DNA of 64,000 nucleotides from RZZS01 sp964491785 (GTDB lineage: Bacteria; Pseudomonadota; Alphaproteobacteria; Micavibrionales; Micavibrionaceae), in contig CAZBGS010000006.1 in NCBI GenBank assembly GCA_964491785.1, positions 1 through 64,000 of the forward strand, written 5' to 3'. Of this stretch, positions 36,953-45,083 are shown piece after piece. The notes under the pieces are model-generated. The model was not told the DNA's origin. It saw nothing but the letters and a program-made list of their open reading frames with translations, and ran no database searches. Position numbers and translations under genes: made by a program. Positions within the stretch are counted from its first letter, which is position 1, and every line of letters starts with the position of its first letter.

Positions 36953-37085
36953 ATGAAGATTTGCTGGAAGTCTGACGAACGATGCCCTTGACCGTTCTCG
37001 CGTTTGTTTCGGAAATCTTCATCACTACACCTTCTATTACGCACACGATTTTTCAGGACTGTTTTTTTACAGTCCTGATTTTTTT
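36953..37085 (+). ncRNA. Predicted structured RNA between mfd and the TerB-like gene
   Basis: ATGAAGATTT (36953-36962) pairs exactly with AAATCTTCAT (37013-37022), closing a 50-base region that contains a GAACG/CGTTC inner hairpin. A strong terminator follows (37053-37085). With the promoter upstream this makes a free RNA of about 130 bases. It could instead be a leader for the TerB-like gene, which starts 60 bases later. No open frame explains the conserved-looking stems, and I know no matching family. Confidence 0.5.
37053..37085 (+). terminator. Rho-independent terminator after mfd and the predicted RNA
   Basis: A 9-bp perfect stem TCAGGACTG / CAGTCCTGA with an 8-base T-rich loop, followed by seven T. 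It lies 160 bases after the mfd stop, so it ends both mfd read-through and the small RNA. Confidence 0.92.
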
Positions 37086-37145
37086 CTATCAGTATTGAGG
37101 CCGCCCCATGCTAAACTTGCCAGCAGGATAATAGCAGGTTAGGAA

Positions 37146-37604
37146 ATGGCAACTTCGCAGGATAATGACCACTTCATAAAATGGCGCTGCCTGGTCGCTC
37201 TGGCGCATGCCGATGGAAAGGTCACCGCTGAGGAAAAGAGCATACTGGAAAAACAGCTGGAGAAAGCCGCTCTTACCGACGCCGAAAGGGAAGTCCTCGC
37301 CGCCGATCTTCAAACCCCCCAGGATGCGGCAGCGCTTTTTTCAAGAATTTCTTCCGAACGTGAAAGAACCGATCTCATTCACCGCGCTCACTTGCTCTTC
37401 TGGTCGGACGGAGAATTTCCTGAATCAGAAAGAAAGATATTTGAACTGATAAAACAGCAGGCCAGATCGGGATACGCAAAACCGGTATCTCGCGATGTCA
37501 CAGCGAAAAGACCTCTGGCTCCGAGAGATTATTTTATTGCTCTGGTGTTAAAAGTGCCGGGATGGTTAAAGCAGTTCCGCATCAAGAGAAAGGCAGATCC
37601 ATGA
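37146..37604 (+). CDS. TerB-like tellurite-resistance-fold protein
   Basis: 152 residues, all-helical. The TerB-type metal-binding pattern is visible in VALAHADGKVTAEEKSILEKQL and, 60 residues later, LLFWSDGEFPESERKIFELI, each with an Asp-Gly turn followed by Glu. TerB-fold proteins are linked to membrane stress and tellurite phenotypes. Single-copy TerB-like proteins outside ter operons are of unknown role. The C-terminal end is basic (WLKQFRIKRKADP). It overlaps the next gene by 4 bases (ATGA). Confidence 0.72.
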   Translation: MATSQDNDHFIKWRCLVALAHADGKVTAEEKSILEKQLEKAALTDAEREVLAADLQTPQDAAALFSRISSERERTDLIHRAHLLFWSDGEFPESERKIFELIKQQARSGYAKPVSRDVTAKRPLAPRDYFIALVLKVPGWLKQFRIKRKADP

Positions 37605-38026
37605 GCCTTGATTATGCGGAAAACCGGATAAGGGAGGCATTGAGAATAACCGGCGGCCATCCGCTCAAGGCAAGGCAGCAGGTTATCGCCTGGACTTATG
37701 AGGATCCCAAATTGCTGCACGCTCTTGCAAAGCCGCATTTGACCGGGATAGTAGCCCATGCCGTCAGCAGGGTAATCGCCAAACTTGATCTCCCGGAAGA
37801 GAAGCAGAAAAAGGCGAGGATCAAACCGAAAACAGAGACTGTAACAAAGGCTGCCAAAAAGACTGAGGAGCAATTCGGCCTGGATCTTCTCAAGGCTCTT
37901 GCCAAGGGCGATCCGGCAATTTTCGGTCAGGAAGGTTTTTCGCCCCCGGTCAAATCGAAACAGGCTTCGCAGCAGCATGTCGAAACCATGAAACGTCTGG
38001 CCGGCCAGAGCAAAACCAAAAAGTAG
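37601..38026 (+). CDS. Hypothetical protein in the TerB operon
   Basis: 141 residues from ATG 37601, which overlaps the previous stop as ATGA. The frame's own first ATG at 37562 is inside the upstream gene and is less likely. The first 65 residues look folded (MSLDYAENRIREALRITGGHPLKARQQVIAWTYEDPKLLHALAKPHL). The rest is Lys/Gln-rich and probably disordered. The N-terminal block is reminiscent of a small helical domain common in alphaproteobacterial unknowns. The next gene starts one base after the stop. Confidence 0.6.
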   Translation: MSLDYAENRIREALRITGGHPLKARQQVIAWTYEDPKLLHALAKPHLTGIVAHAVSRVIAKLDLPEEKQKKARIKPKTETVTKAAKKTEEQFGLDLLKALAKGDPAIFGQEGFSPPVKSKQASQQHVETMKRLAGQSKTKK

Positions 38027-38027
38027 A

Positions 38028-39089
38028 ATGACAGAATACCCCCCAGCCAGTTTCGATGTCGCCAGACGCGACGACTTCATTCGTTCAAGAGGATGGAAAT
38101 TTGTCGAATCCGTGGGCAGCGACTGCTCGCCCAGAAAATACTTCCGCCTTCGCAAAGGCCTCTGCACAGCCATACTTATGGAGAGCGTTCCGGACGACTC
38201 CCCGCAATCGGCCCCCGGCCACAGCATAAAGGATTTTCTCCGTCTGGGAGAGTGGCTGCGGGCGAACGACGTTCATGCCCCGGAGATTTACGAAGCGCTT
38301 CCGGAGGATGGGTTCGTGCTTATGGAGGATTTCGGAACCATATCTTTCCACGAAGCCTTGCAGCGAAAATCCAGCCCCGGCCCCGTCTACACCATGGCCG
38401 TGGAAGTTCTCAGGCATTTAAGCCATAAGCAGGTAGGCATCGAACTGCCGGAATTCAGGGGCAGCAGGGTTCATCTCGGTCGCCGCCGCATCATCGACTG
38501 GTACCTTCCCGCCATCCGCAGGGAGAAAAATCCGGACGGCCTTTCCGAGGAATTTTCCGCTCTCTGGGACGAGGTCGAGGCGGGGTTGCCGCCATGCCCG
38601 CAGGTTTTCGTGCATGGCGACTACCATGTCCTCAATCTCATGTGGGTGCCGGAGGAGGAAGGTATCGGCTGCGTCGGCGTACTGGATTTTCAGGGCGCGA
38701 TGATCGGGCCTCGTCCGTACGACCTCGCCAATTTGCTGGAAGACGTAAGGATCGAAGTAACGCCGAAAATAAGAAATGTGATGCTCGATTCCTATTGCCG
38801 GGAGATGCTGCCGCAGGAAAAAAAGGAATTTCTGCTCTGGTACCGTATTTTGGCCACGCAGTTTCACTGCCGGATCATGGGGCAGTTCCTGAAGCTGGCG
38901 ATATTGGATGGCAAGATGAATTACCTCGGCCAGCTGCCTCTGGTGGCAAAATATCTCGCATTAGGTTTAAAAGACCCGTCGCTGGCGAAAATAAAACACT
39001 GGCTTGATAAGCAAGGACTTGATTTTAGTGCTGTTCCTGCTTTCAATACCGACGAGATCCGGAGTTTCATCCGGGAAGACGCATTCTAA
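38028..39089 (+). CDS. APH-fold small-molecule kinase, AmgK-like
   Basis: 353 residues in the aminoglycoside phosphotransferase/choline kinase fold. The catalytic loop VFVHGDYHVLNLMW (Brenner motif HGDxxxxN) and the DFG-equivalent VLDFQGAMIGPRPYDLANLL are both intact. Family members in alphaproteobacteria and pseudomonads include AmgK, which phosphorylates N-acetylmuramate in cell-wall recycling. The segment PRPYDLANLLEDVR matches that subfamily by eye, but the substrate is uncertain. It starts 1 base after the previous stop and overlaps nothing. AspC-type aminotransferase follows after 19 bases. Confidence 0.75.
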   Translation: MTEYPPASFDVARRDDFIRSRGWKFVESVGSDCSPRKYFRLRKGLCTAILMESVPDDSPQSAPGHSIKDFLRLGEWLRANDVHAPEIYEALPEDGFVLMEDFGTISFHEALQRKSSPGPVYTMAVEVLRHLSHKQVGIELPEFRGSRVHLGRRRIIDWYLPAIRREKNPDGLSEEFSALWDEVEAGLPPCPQVFVHGDYHVLNLMWVPEEEGIGCVGVLDFQGAMIGPRPYDLANLLEDVRIEVTPKIRNVMLDSYCREMLPQEKKEFLLWYRILATQFHCRIMGQFLKLAILDGKMNYLGQLPLVAKYLALGLKDPSLAKIKHWLDKQGLDFSAVPAFNTDEIRSFIREDAF

Positions 39090-39108
39090 TCAGCAAGAGG
39101 GTTTCATC

Positions 39109-40311
39109 ATGTCCAAGATCGCCAGCCGCCTGTCCCGCATTAAGCCTTCGCCGACGATCGCGGTAACCTCCAGGGCCAGGGAATTAAAGGCCGCCGGGAA
39201 GGACATAATTGTTCTGGGCGCGGGCGAACCGGATTTCGATACACCCGAACATATCAAGGAAGCCGCCTGGGAGGCCATCAAGAGCGGCGACACCAAATAT
39301 ACGGCCGTCGACGGAACCCCGGCGCTCAAGAAAGCGGTGGCCGCGAAATTCAAACGCGAAAACGGCCTCGAATACGCCCTCGACCAGATAACCGTGGGAA
39401 CCGGCGGCAAACAGGTTTTGTATAACGCCCTGATGGCCACCCTTGACCCCGGCGACGAAGTCATCATTCCGGCCCCTTACTGGGTATCCTATCCGGATAT
39501 GACCCTGCTTGCGGACGGAGTGCCGGTGACGGTGATGTGCGGCGCGAACAACGGCTTCAAGCTCACCCCCGCCCAGCTTGAAAAGGCGATTACCCCAAAG
39601 ACCAGATGGCTGATCCTGAATTCGCCCTCGAACCCCACCGGCGCCGCCTACAGCAAAAGCGAACTGAAAGCTCTGGCGGAAGTGCTGCTGCGTCACGATC
39701 ATGTTCTAATCATGACCGATGACATCTATGAACACATTATTTACGACGGCTTCGAATTTGCCACTATCGCGCAGGTGGAGCCGAAGCTTTATGACCGCAC
39801 TCTGACCGTGAACGGCGTCTCCAAGGCTTACTCCATGACCGGCTGGCGCATAGGTTACGCAGGAGGCCCCAGGGAAATCATCAGGGCCATGGGCGTGATC
39901 CAGAGCCAGAGCACGTCGAACCCTTCATCCGTCTCCCAGGCCGCCGCGGTCGAGGCGCTCAACGGCGATCAGGGCTTCATGGCCGAATGGGTGGACATTT
40001 TCCGCCGCCGACGCGACATGGTTGTGGAAATGCTTAACGGGATTGACGGTATTTCCTGCATGACTCCCGAAGGCGCTTTTTACGTCTATCCTTCCTGCGA
40101 GGAATGTATGGGCCGGAGAACTCCCGAAGGCAAAATAATCGAAAACGACAGCGACTTCGTAACATATCTGCTCGAAAGCGAAGGCGTGGCGACGGTGCAG
40201 GGCGCGGCTTTCGGCCTCTCGCCATACTTCCGGATATCCTACGCCACCTCGACCGAGGAACTTGAAGACGCCTGCAAACGCATCAGGCACGCCTGCGAGA
40301 AATTGAAATAG
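39109..40311 (+). CDS. aatA: Aspartate aminotransferase, type I-gamma
   Basis: 400 residues. It transfers the amino group between aspartate and 2-oxoglutarate, linking TCA intermediates to amino acids. The PLP lysine is in NGVSKAYSMTGWRIGYAGG, the substrate arginine-bearing end in YFRISYATSTEELEDACKRI, and LNSPSNPTGAAYSKSELK holds the cofactor-anchoring Asn. ATG 39109 (MSKIASRLSRIKPSPTIAVTSRA) was chosen; the frame opens at 39004 inside the upstream gene. AAGAGGG is about 8 bases before it. Some close relatives act on prephenate as well, and that cannot be told from the sequence alone. Confidence 0.93.
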   Translation: MSKIASRLSRIKPSPTIAVTSRARELKAAGKDIIVLGAGEPDFDTPEHIKEAAWEAIKSGDTKYTAVDGTPALKKAVAAKFKRENGLEYALDQITVGTGGKQVLYNALMATLDPGDEVIIPAPYWVSYPDMTLLADGVPVTVMCGANNGFKLTPAQLEKAITPKTRWLILNSPSNPTGAAYSKSELKALAEVLLRHDHVLIMTDDIYEHIIYDGFEFATIAQVEPKLYDRTLTVNGVSKAYSMTGWRIGYAGGPREIIRAMGVIQSQSTSNPSSVSQAAAVEALNGDQGFMAEWVDIFRRRRDMVVEMLNGIDGISCMTPEGAFYVYPSCEECMGRRTPEGKIIENDSDFVTYLLESEGVATVQGAAFGLSPYFRISYATSTEELEDACKRIRHACEKLK

Positions 40312-40378
40312 AGTTTTCTATTGCCTTTTCAAATATTATGGATAATACTCTTCCGATAATAATGGGAGATTTACCGCT

Positions 40379-41428
40379 TTGAACAGGAGATCTTTTTTAA
40401 AAGTTTCTTTTCGTGCCGCTATATTGAGCTCGCTGGGATTATACGGTCTGCGGCCTGAGCAAATGGACTATAACCCAGAAAAGAAGATTGAACCTAACTC
40501 CGTCCAATTACATTTTCTCCAGCGTCTGGCTGAAAAGAACGATTTTCTTTGCCTAGGTGATACTGACCACCGCACTGCTGAAATCCAGCTTTTTGCCAAA
40601 CATCCAAAATTAGCTGCAGCTTTCAGGCGCGCAGGCAAAACCCATTACTTCCTTGAAGTTCCTCCTCGTAATAATGAAATGTTCGAACAGAGTATTGATA
40701 AGGAAACCTTCATCGCCGAAGGACAAAAAAGATTGGTCGGGGACTGGATTTCTTCAAAGGAAGCACGAGAAGACATCTGTGAAACATTATACGAAAGCCT
40801 GAGTGGTTCCGGCGTGCGCTTTATTGCGATCGATCAGCGTCATACCAAGGAAGGATCTTATCTCGCCAAGCTTAGCAGGACGCAGAAATTTCTGGGATAT
40901 CCGATTAAACAAATGGTAAGGCTGCAGGAACATATTTACGGTTCTGTTGATATGTCTGCGGTTACTATAAAGGTGGTAGCTCTTCCGTTCTTACTGTCAC
41001 TCGATAATGGAATTGCTTTTTTGACCGATGACAGAAAGACCATGGAGGCTATAACCAAAGAAACCGATAACGGTATAATCCTGTATGGAGCCGCACACTT
41101 CAGCGGACTGGAGGGCTCCGATAACAAGACTATTATGCGCAACTGCCTTGTCGATGCAGGCCATACGGTTTGTGTGGTAAATCTTTATCCGGATGAGAAA
41201 ACAAGACAGAAAGACGCCACACGAAGAGAAGCCCGCAAGGAAATCCACTCGCCTGATGCAGAAATTATTGTTATCCCGTCTGATGAAAACGAAATTGGTA
41301 TCTCAATCAACAATCCTGCGCTGGAAGAAGACCTGAGACAATCGATCGAGCAATCCAGGATTCAAGGCGATATGGAGAAAAAAATATCCAGAAGAATGTT
41401 TTTTTGTTTTGAACGGGCATTGGTCTGA
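40379..41428 (+). CDS. Tat-exported unknown, possible Tiki/ChaN/EreA-fold protein
   Basis: 349 residues starting at TTG 40379, with GGGAG 10 bases upstream. The N-terminus MNRRSFLKVSFRAAILSSLGLYGL is a twin-arginine signal (RRSFLK). The mature part holds LCLGDTDHRTAEIQLFAKHPKLAAAF near the start and NGIILYGAAHFSGLEGS further on. A Gly-Asp/Glu plus His pair of this kind also occurs in ChaN, TraB/Tiki and erythromycin-esterase-like folds, but the homology is only a guess. Base composition is visibly more AT-rich than its neighbours, which suggests recent acquisition. Confidence 0.5.
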   Translation: MNRRSFLKVSFRAAILSSLGLYGLRPEQMDYNPEKKIEPNSVQLHFLQRLAEKNDFLCLGDTDHRTAEIQLFAKHPKLAAAFRRAGKTHYFLEVPPRNNEMFEQSIDKETFIAEGQKRLVGDWISSKEAREDICETLYESLSGSGVRFIAIDQRHTKEGSYLAKLSRTQKFLGYPIKQMVRLQEHIYGSVDMSAVTIKVVALPFLLSLDNGIAFLTDDRKTMEAITKETDNGIILYGAAHFSGLEGSDNKTIMRNCLVDAGHTVCVVNLYPDEKTRQKDATRREARKEIHSPDAEIIVIPSDENEIGISINNPALEEDLRQSIEQSRIQGDMEKKISRRMFFCFERALV

Positions 41429-41473
41429 CGACGCTCCTTTAGCATGACGGATACGAGGTGTGAGAAATACGGG

Positions 41474-42700
41474 TTAGCTATTACCCGACCAGTTACCAAA
41501 CAAACGCCCGAATATCCGACTACCCTTTTTCTTTCGCTGCTCGTAATTGCTGACCAGCAAATGGCATAGTTCTTCAAAGCTGTTCTTGTTTTCTTCCATC
41601 ATTTCCTCGAAGAAGAAATACAATTTCTTAATATTTGCGGGGCTGGCGTCGTCGATCTGGGGGCTGGGAGAATGGGGGCCGGCCGAGTTGTTCATGATCT
41701 TGTTAAATATATAAAGATTGCCGCCAGCCTCGTCGGCGAAAGCATCCATCAGCGCCGATTCCGAAGCGTGAAAAAGAATATTGATAAGCGGCAGGTCGTT
41801 GCCGGGATCTACGATCCCGAGCGCACCATAGCGGTTCCATTCCTCCCGGCGGATCGATTTGTAGGTATAGCCGGTTCCAAGTATCAGCATGATATGCCTC
41901 GTCCCCGGCGGAAGGTGAGGGCGGATCGCGCCCATATAGCTGATGCACGGATTGTCGAACATGCAGCCGTCGATACAGGCATAGTCCATCCTGTTTCCTC
42001 CCTCGTCACGGGTCTGGAAATTATGGCATGGAAAATATGAGGGCGCGGCGCAGCTGCTCATTACCGCGTCATACAGCGAAACAAGCGGCGTGTTTCTGTG
42101 ACTTCCCCGTGCTCCTTGAAAACTGATCTTCTTGAACCATAATGCCCTACCTCCCTCGTTCAGGAAGTAGTCGCCGCTGTGGACATGTACCGTTGCGTCC
42201 TCGCTTTCCGTTCGTGCGGCGTCTTCAGGCGCTCTGATCTGTCCGCCTTCGATGTCATAGGCCGATATCACCAGACTCCCGAGAGCGTCGCCGACCCTGG
42301 CCCGCCCGTAAAGCGCCCGCAGCGCCCGGCCAAGATTGGCCTGGTTATAATGCCCGTGCCGCAACAGTGAATTCAGCTGGCTGATTTTCATCGTACGGTT
42401 ATTAAAGTCATGGATCAGCCCCCTGAATTCCCGAAAGCTGTCGGGGGGGAATATCTTTAATCCTTCCCGCTCATAAAACCTGACCAGATGGCGCGCCTTG
42501 TAACGCGGTCTTTCCGGGGCTCTCGGGTCGCGCAGCGTCATTCCGGCATTCAGTATCGAGCCGGATGAAGGGCCGCTGAAAATGTCGATCATATCGGTAA
42601 GGCGCAATCCCGTAACGTCTTCGAGGCGGGACATGAAATGTGCGGGAATAAGACCGCGCATGCCGCCGCCATAGGTGAAAAGGGTAATTACTGTTTTCAT
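41474..42700 (-). CDS. Patatin-like phospholipase
   Basis: 408 residues from ATG 42700. The oxyanion loop YGGGMRG is at 10-16, and the nucleophile elbow GPSSG at 43-47 puts the catalytic serine at 45. The catalytic Asp is in IDGCMFDNP (Asp244), where patatins usually read DGG/A. This Ser-Asp dyad enzyme should release fatty acids from lipids. No signal peptide is seen. A GTG at 42754 with GGAGG upstream would extend the protein by 18 residues, and the frame itself opens at 42865. A structured RNA with a terminator lies 84-185 bases upstream on the same strand, so it may be attenuated. Confidence 0.83.
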   Translation of the reverse strand: MKTVITLFTYGGGMRGLIPAHFMSRLEDVTGLRLTDMIDIFSGPSSGSILNAGMTLRDPRAPERPRYKARHLVRFYEREGLKIFPPDSFREFRGLIHDFNNRTMKISQLNSLLRHGHYNQANLGRALRALYGRARVGDALGSLVISAYDIEGGQIRAPEDAARTESEDATVHVHSGDYFLNEGGRALWFKKISFQGARGSHRNTPLVSLYDAVMSSCAAPSYFPCHNFQTRDEGGNRMDYACIDGCMFDNPCISYMGAIRPHLPPGTRHIMLILGTGYTYKSIRREEWNRYGALGIVDPGNDLPLINILFHASESALMDAFADEAGGNLYIFNKIMNNSAGPHSPSPQIDDASPANIKKLYFFFEEMMEENKNSFEELCHLLVSNYEQRKKKGSRIFGRLFGNWSGNS

Positions 42701-42783
42701 TTTAATGACGAAAGAAACTTCACTTGAAGGAGAAATAATACAGCCTCGCGTCACGATCCTCCAGCTATCAGTTGAAAATGAGT

Positions 42784-42885
42784 AAAAAAAAACCGGGCTA
42801 ATGCCCGGCGAGTTGAACAGGGAGGTTTCACGTCTGGGAGACGTGGGGTCTTTCGACCCCGTCAATGAAAATCATTGACGTGGCA
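42784..42885 (-). ncRNA. Predicted small RNA or attenuating leader upstream of the patatin gene
   Basis: Read on the minus strand, four hairpins follow one another: CGTCAATG / CATTGACG, GGGTC / GACCC, CACGTCT-CCC-AGACGTG, and a terminator CCGGGC / GCCCGG followed by nine T (ends 42784). Between the third hairpin and the terminator is an unpaired ACCTCCC, complementary to a Shine-Dalgarno GGGAGGT. TATATA and TGGACT, 16 bases apart, lie just upstream. No good frame covers it. It ends 84 bases before the patatin start on the same strand. Confidence 0.55.
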
Positions 42886-43025
42886 GTTATATACTCGCTT
42901 GGTAGCTATAGTCCACCCCTAATAAAATAAAAAGCCATGCATATTATGCATACCGAAAAGACAATTTTGCATATCAGGAAATTTATCTTTTGCTTACAGT
43001 TAATTAAGCGTATTTTAGCAATTAC

Positions 43026-43916
43026 TTAAAAACTGGTTTCATTTATGAATTTCAGCAGAAAATCCCTGAAAATTCCTATGCGCTGCGAATGGCGCCGCTC
43101 TTCCGGGTATACGAAATACATATCGACACCGGGACGTTCCACGTCAGGTAGTACGATCTCGATGTCGTCTTCCTGCCTGATAAGATAGTCGGGCAGGGAG
43201 GCTATGCCCGATCCCTGCTTGACCAGCTTGAAGATGCCATGCATCGAATTCATCATAATCAGGTTGTAGTCCTCTTCCGGATCCACGCCGGCAATCCGAA
43301 ACAGCCAGTTCGGATCGGCGAACGGTGCCGGAACGTTTTCCGGATACCCGATCAGGGTATGGTCTTTCAGATCCCTGATGCTCTTCGGCGCGGGATTTCT
43401 TTCGAGGTAGCCTTTCGCGGCGCAAAGATGGAAATGCAGCGTCGCGAGCTGTCGCTGAATAAGATCCGGCTGCTCTGGCTTGTGCAGACGGATTGCTGCA
43501 TCGGCCTCTCGCATTCCGAGATTATATATCCGGTCGTCAAGCAGAACCGTAAGCTGAATTTCAGGATGCTCTTCACGAAGTTTTTCAAGTTTTTCGGCAA
43601 GCCATGTGGAACCGATAAACTCCGCCACCGTAATTCTGAGCGGCCCTTCCGGCAGCTTGCGGGTATCCATAAGCCTGCCTTCGATCATCGACAGTTTGGC
43701 GAAAATCTCTTTCGACGCCTTGTGCATCATCTCGCCCTGTTCGGTAAGAAGCAGACCGCGAGCGTGCCGGTGAAAGAGCAGGACGCCAAGAGACTCTTCA
43801 AGAGTGCTGATCTGTCTCGATACGGCAGATTGTGAAAGATTCAGTTTTTCGCCGGCATGTGTAAACGACCCGGCTTCGGCGACAGCGTGAAATATCCGCA
43901 GTTTGTCCCAGTCCAT
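43026..43916 (-). CDS. LysR family transcriptional regulator
   Basis: 296 residues. The N-terminal HTH DKLRIFHAVAEAGSFTHAGEKLNLSQSAVSRQISTLEESLG is the LysR signature, followed by the linker helix and a periplasmic-binding-fold effector domain (GPLRITVAEFIGSTWLAEKLEKLREEHPEIQLTVLLDD). The effector is unknown. It is upstream of nothing obvious on its strand and sits next to trxB, 126 bases away, with the intergenic region holding a possible operator. A palindrome ATGCATA-T-TATGCAT at 42937-42951 lies past its stop. Confidence 0.93.
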   Translation of the reverse strand: MDWDKLRIFHAVAEAGSFTHAGEKLNLSQSAVSRQISTLEESLGVLLFHRHARGLLLTEQGEMMHKASKEIFAKLSMIEGRLMDTRKLPEGPLRITVAEFIGSTWLAEKLEKLREEHPEIQLTVLLDDRIYNLGMREADAAIRLHKPEQPDLIQRQLATLHFHLCAAKGYLERNPAPKSIRDLKDHTLIGYPENVPAPFADPNWLFRIAGVDPEEDYNLIMMNSMHGIFKLVKQGSGIASLPDYLIRQEDDIEIVLPDVERPGVDMYFVYPEERRHSQRIGIFRDFLLKFINETSF

Positions 43917-44042
43917 AGCTTAATATAAGTTGGCCGCATCTCTTCTGTACAGGATTTTATCAATAAGAGTAACGTAATTCACCTTTAGGGGCCGAGAATC
44001 GGGAGGGTGAGGGAGTCACAGCTCAGTAAAACATCATCGCCA

Positions 44043-44999
44043 TTAATCCTGCTCGATCAAAAAGCGATCGGCCTCCAGCGCCGCCATGCACCCCATGCCC
44101 GCCGCGGTGATCGCCTGACGGTACACCTTGTCTATTACGTCTCCGGCTGCGAACACGCCCGGGATGTTGGTCTTTGTCGAATCCGGGGCGGTTATCAGGT
44201 ATCCTTCGCTGTCCATATCGAGAACGCCTTTGAAAATGTCCGTCGACGGGGCATGGCCGATGGCGACGAATACCCCCTGTACCGAAAGGGTGCATTCCTC
44301 GCCGGTCTTCAGGTTTCTGAGCCTGACGCCCGAAACTCCCGCATTTGCCCCCTGACCCGGAAGCACGCCGAGCACCTCCTCGACCACGTTGTCCCACATA
44401 GGCTTCACCTTGGGATTGGCAAGCAGCCTTTCCTGCATGATCTTTTCCGCCCGCAAGGTGTCGCGCCGGTGAACCAGATAAACCTTTGAACAGAAATTGG
44501 CCAGAAACAGGGCTTCTTCCACTGCCGTGTTCCCTCCTCCGATAACCGCCACATCCTTGCCGCGAAAGAAGAACCCGTCGCAGGTCGCGCAGGCCGAAAC
44601 CCCAAGCCCCCGGAAAGTCGTCTCGGTGGGCAGCCCCAGCCATTTCGCTTTCGCGCCGGTGCATATGATAACCGTGTCGGAAATATAAACGTTTCCGGAA
44701 TCTCCGTAAGACCTGAAAGGACGCTTCGAGTAATCCACCTTGACGATCATGTCGTTGATGATTTTTGTGCCCACATTTTCGGCCTGGGTCTTCATCTGCT
44801 CCATCAGCCACGGCCCTTGCACAGGCTCGGCAAAGCCGGGATAGTTCTCGATCTCGGTGGTCGTCATCAGCTGCCCCCCGGATTCCATGCCGCTCACCAG
44901 CAGCGGATCAAGACCGGCCCTTGCCGCATAGATGGCCGCCGTGAACCCGGCCGGCCCGGAACCGATAATCAAAACTTTCGCGTGAATCTGGTTGGACAT
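44043..44999 (-). CDS. trxB: Thioredoxin reductase
   Basis: 318 residues. TrxB reduces thioredoxin with NADPH through FAD. The FAD-binding GSGPAGFTAAIYAARAGL is at residues 13-30, the redox-active pair is CATC (Cys137, Cys140), the NADPH-binding GGGNTAVEEALFLA is present, and the C-terminal FAD motif AAGDVIDKVYRQAITAAGMGCMAALEA is intact. It is of the low-molecular-weight bacterial type. Gene order LysR-trxB is seen in related alphaproteobacteria, which suggests regulation by that neighbour. Confidence 0.97.
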   Translation of the reverse strand: MSNQIHAKVLIIGSGPAGFTAAIYAARAGLDPLLVSGMESGGQLMTTTEIENYPGFAEPVQGPWLMEQMKTQAENVGTKIINDMIVKVDYSKRPFRSYGDSGNVYISDTVIICTGAKAKWLGLPTETTFRGLGVSACATCDGFFFRGKDVAVIGGGNTAVEEALFLANFCSKVYLVHRRDTLRAEKIMQERLLANPKVKPMWDNVVEEVLGVLPGQGANAGVSGVRLRNLKTGEECTLSVQGVFVAIGHAPSTDIFKGVLDMDSEGYLITAPDSTKTNIPGVFAAGDVIDKVYRQAITAAGMGCMAALEADRFLIEQD

Positions 45000-45083
45000 C
45001 TCTCCTCACCTTAACGTTACGGAATACAAGATATAGGCGCTCGCGGCGACCCAGTCCATACTTTACATGCATGACCCAGGCAG

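Noticed and set aside
42867..42935. Short plus-strand ORF MKIIDVAVIYSLGSYS through the four-hairpin region
   Set aside because: The nearest GGAGG is far upstream, and the strand with the T-run terminator is the minus strand.
43985..44015. GGGAGGGTGAGGGAG near trxB as another palindromic repeat copy
   Set aside because: Shares only purine-rich composition with the recG and mfd copies; no palindrome.
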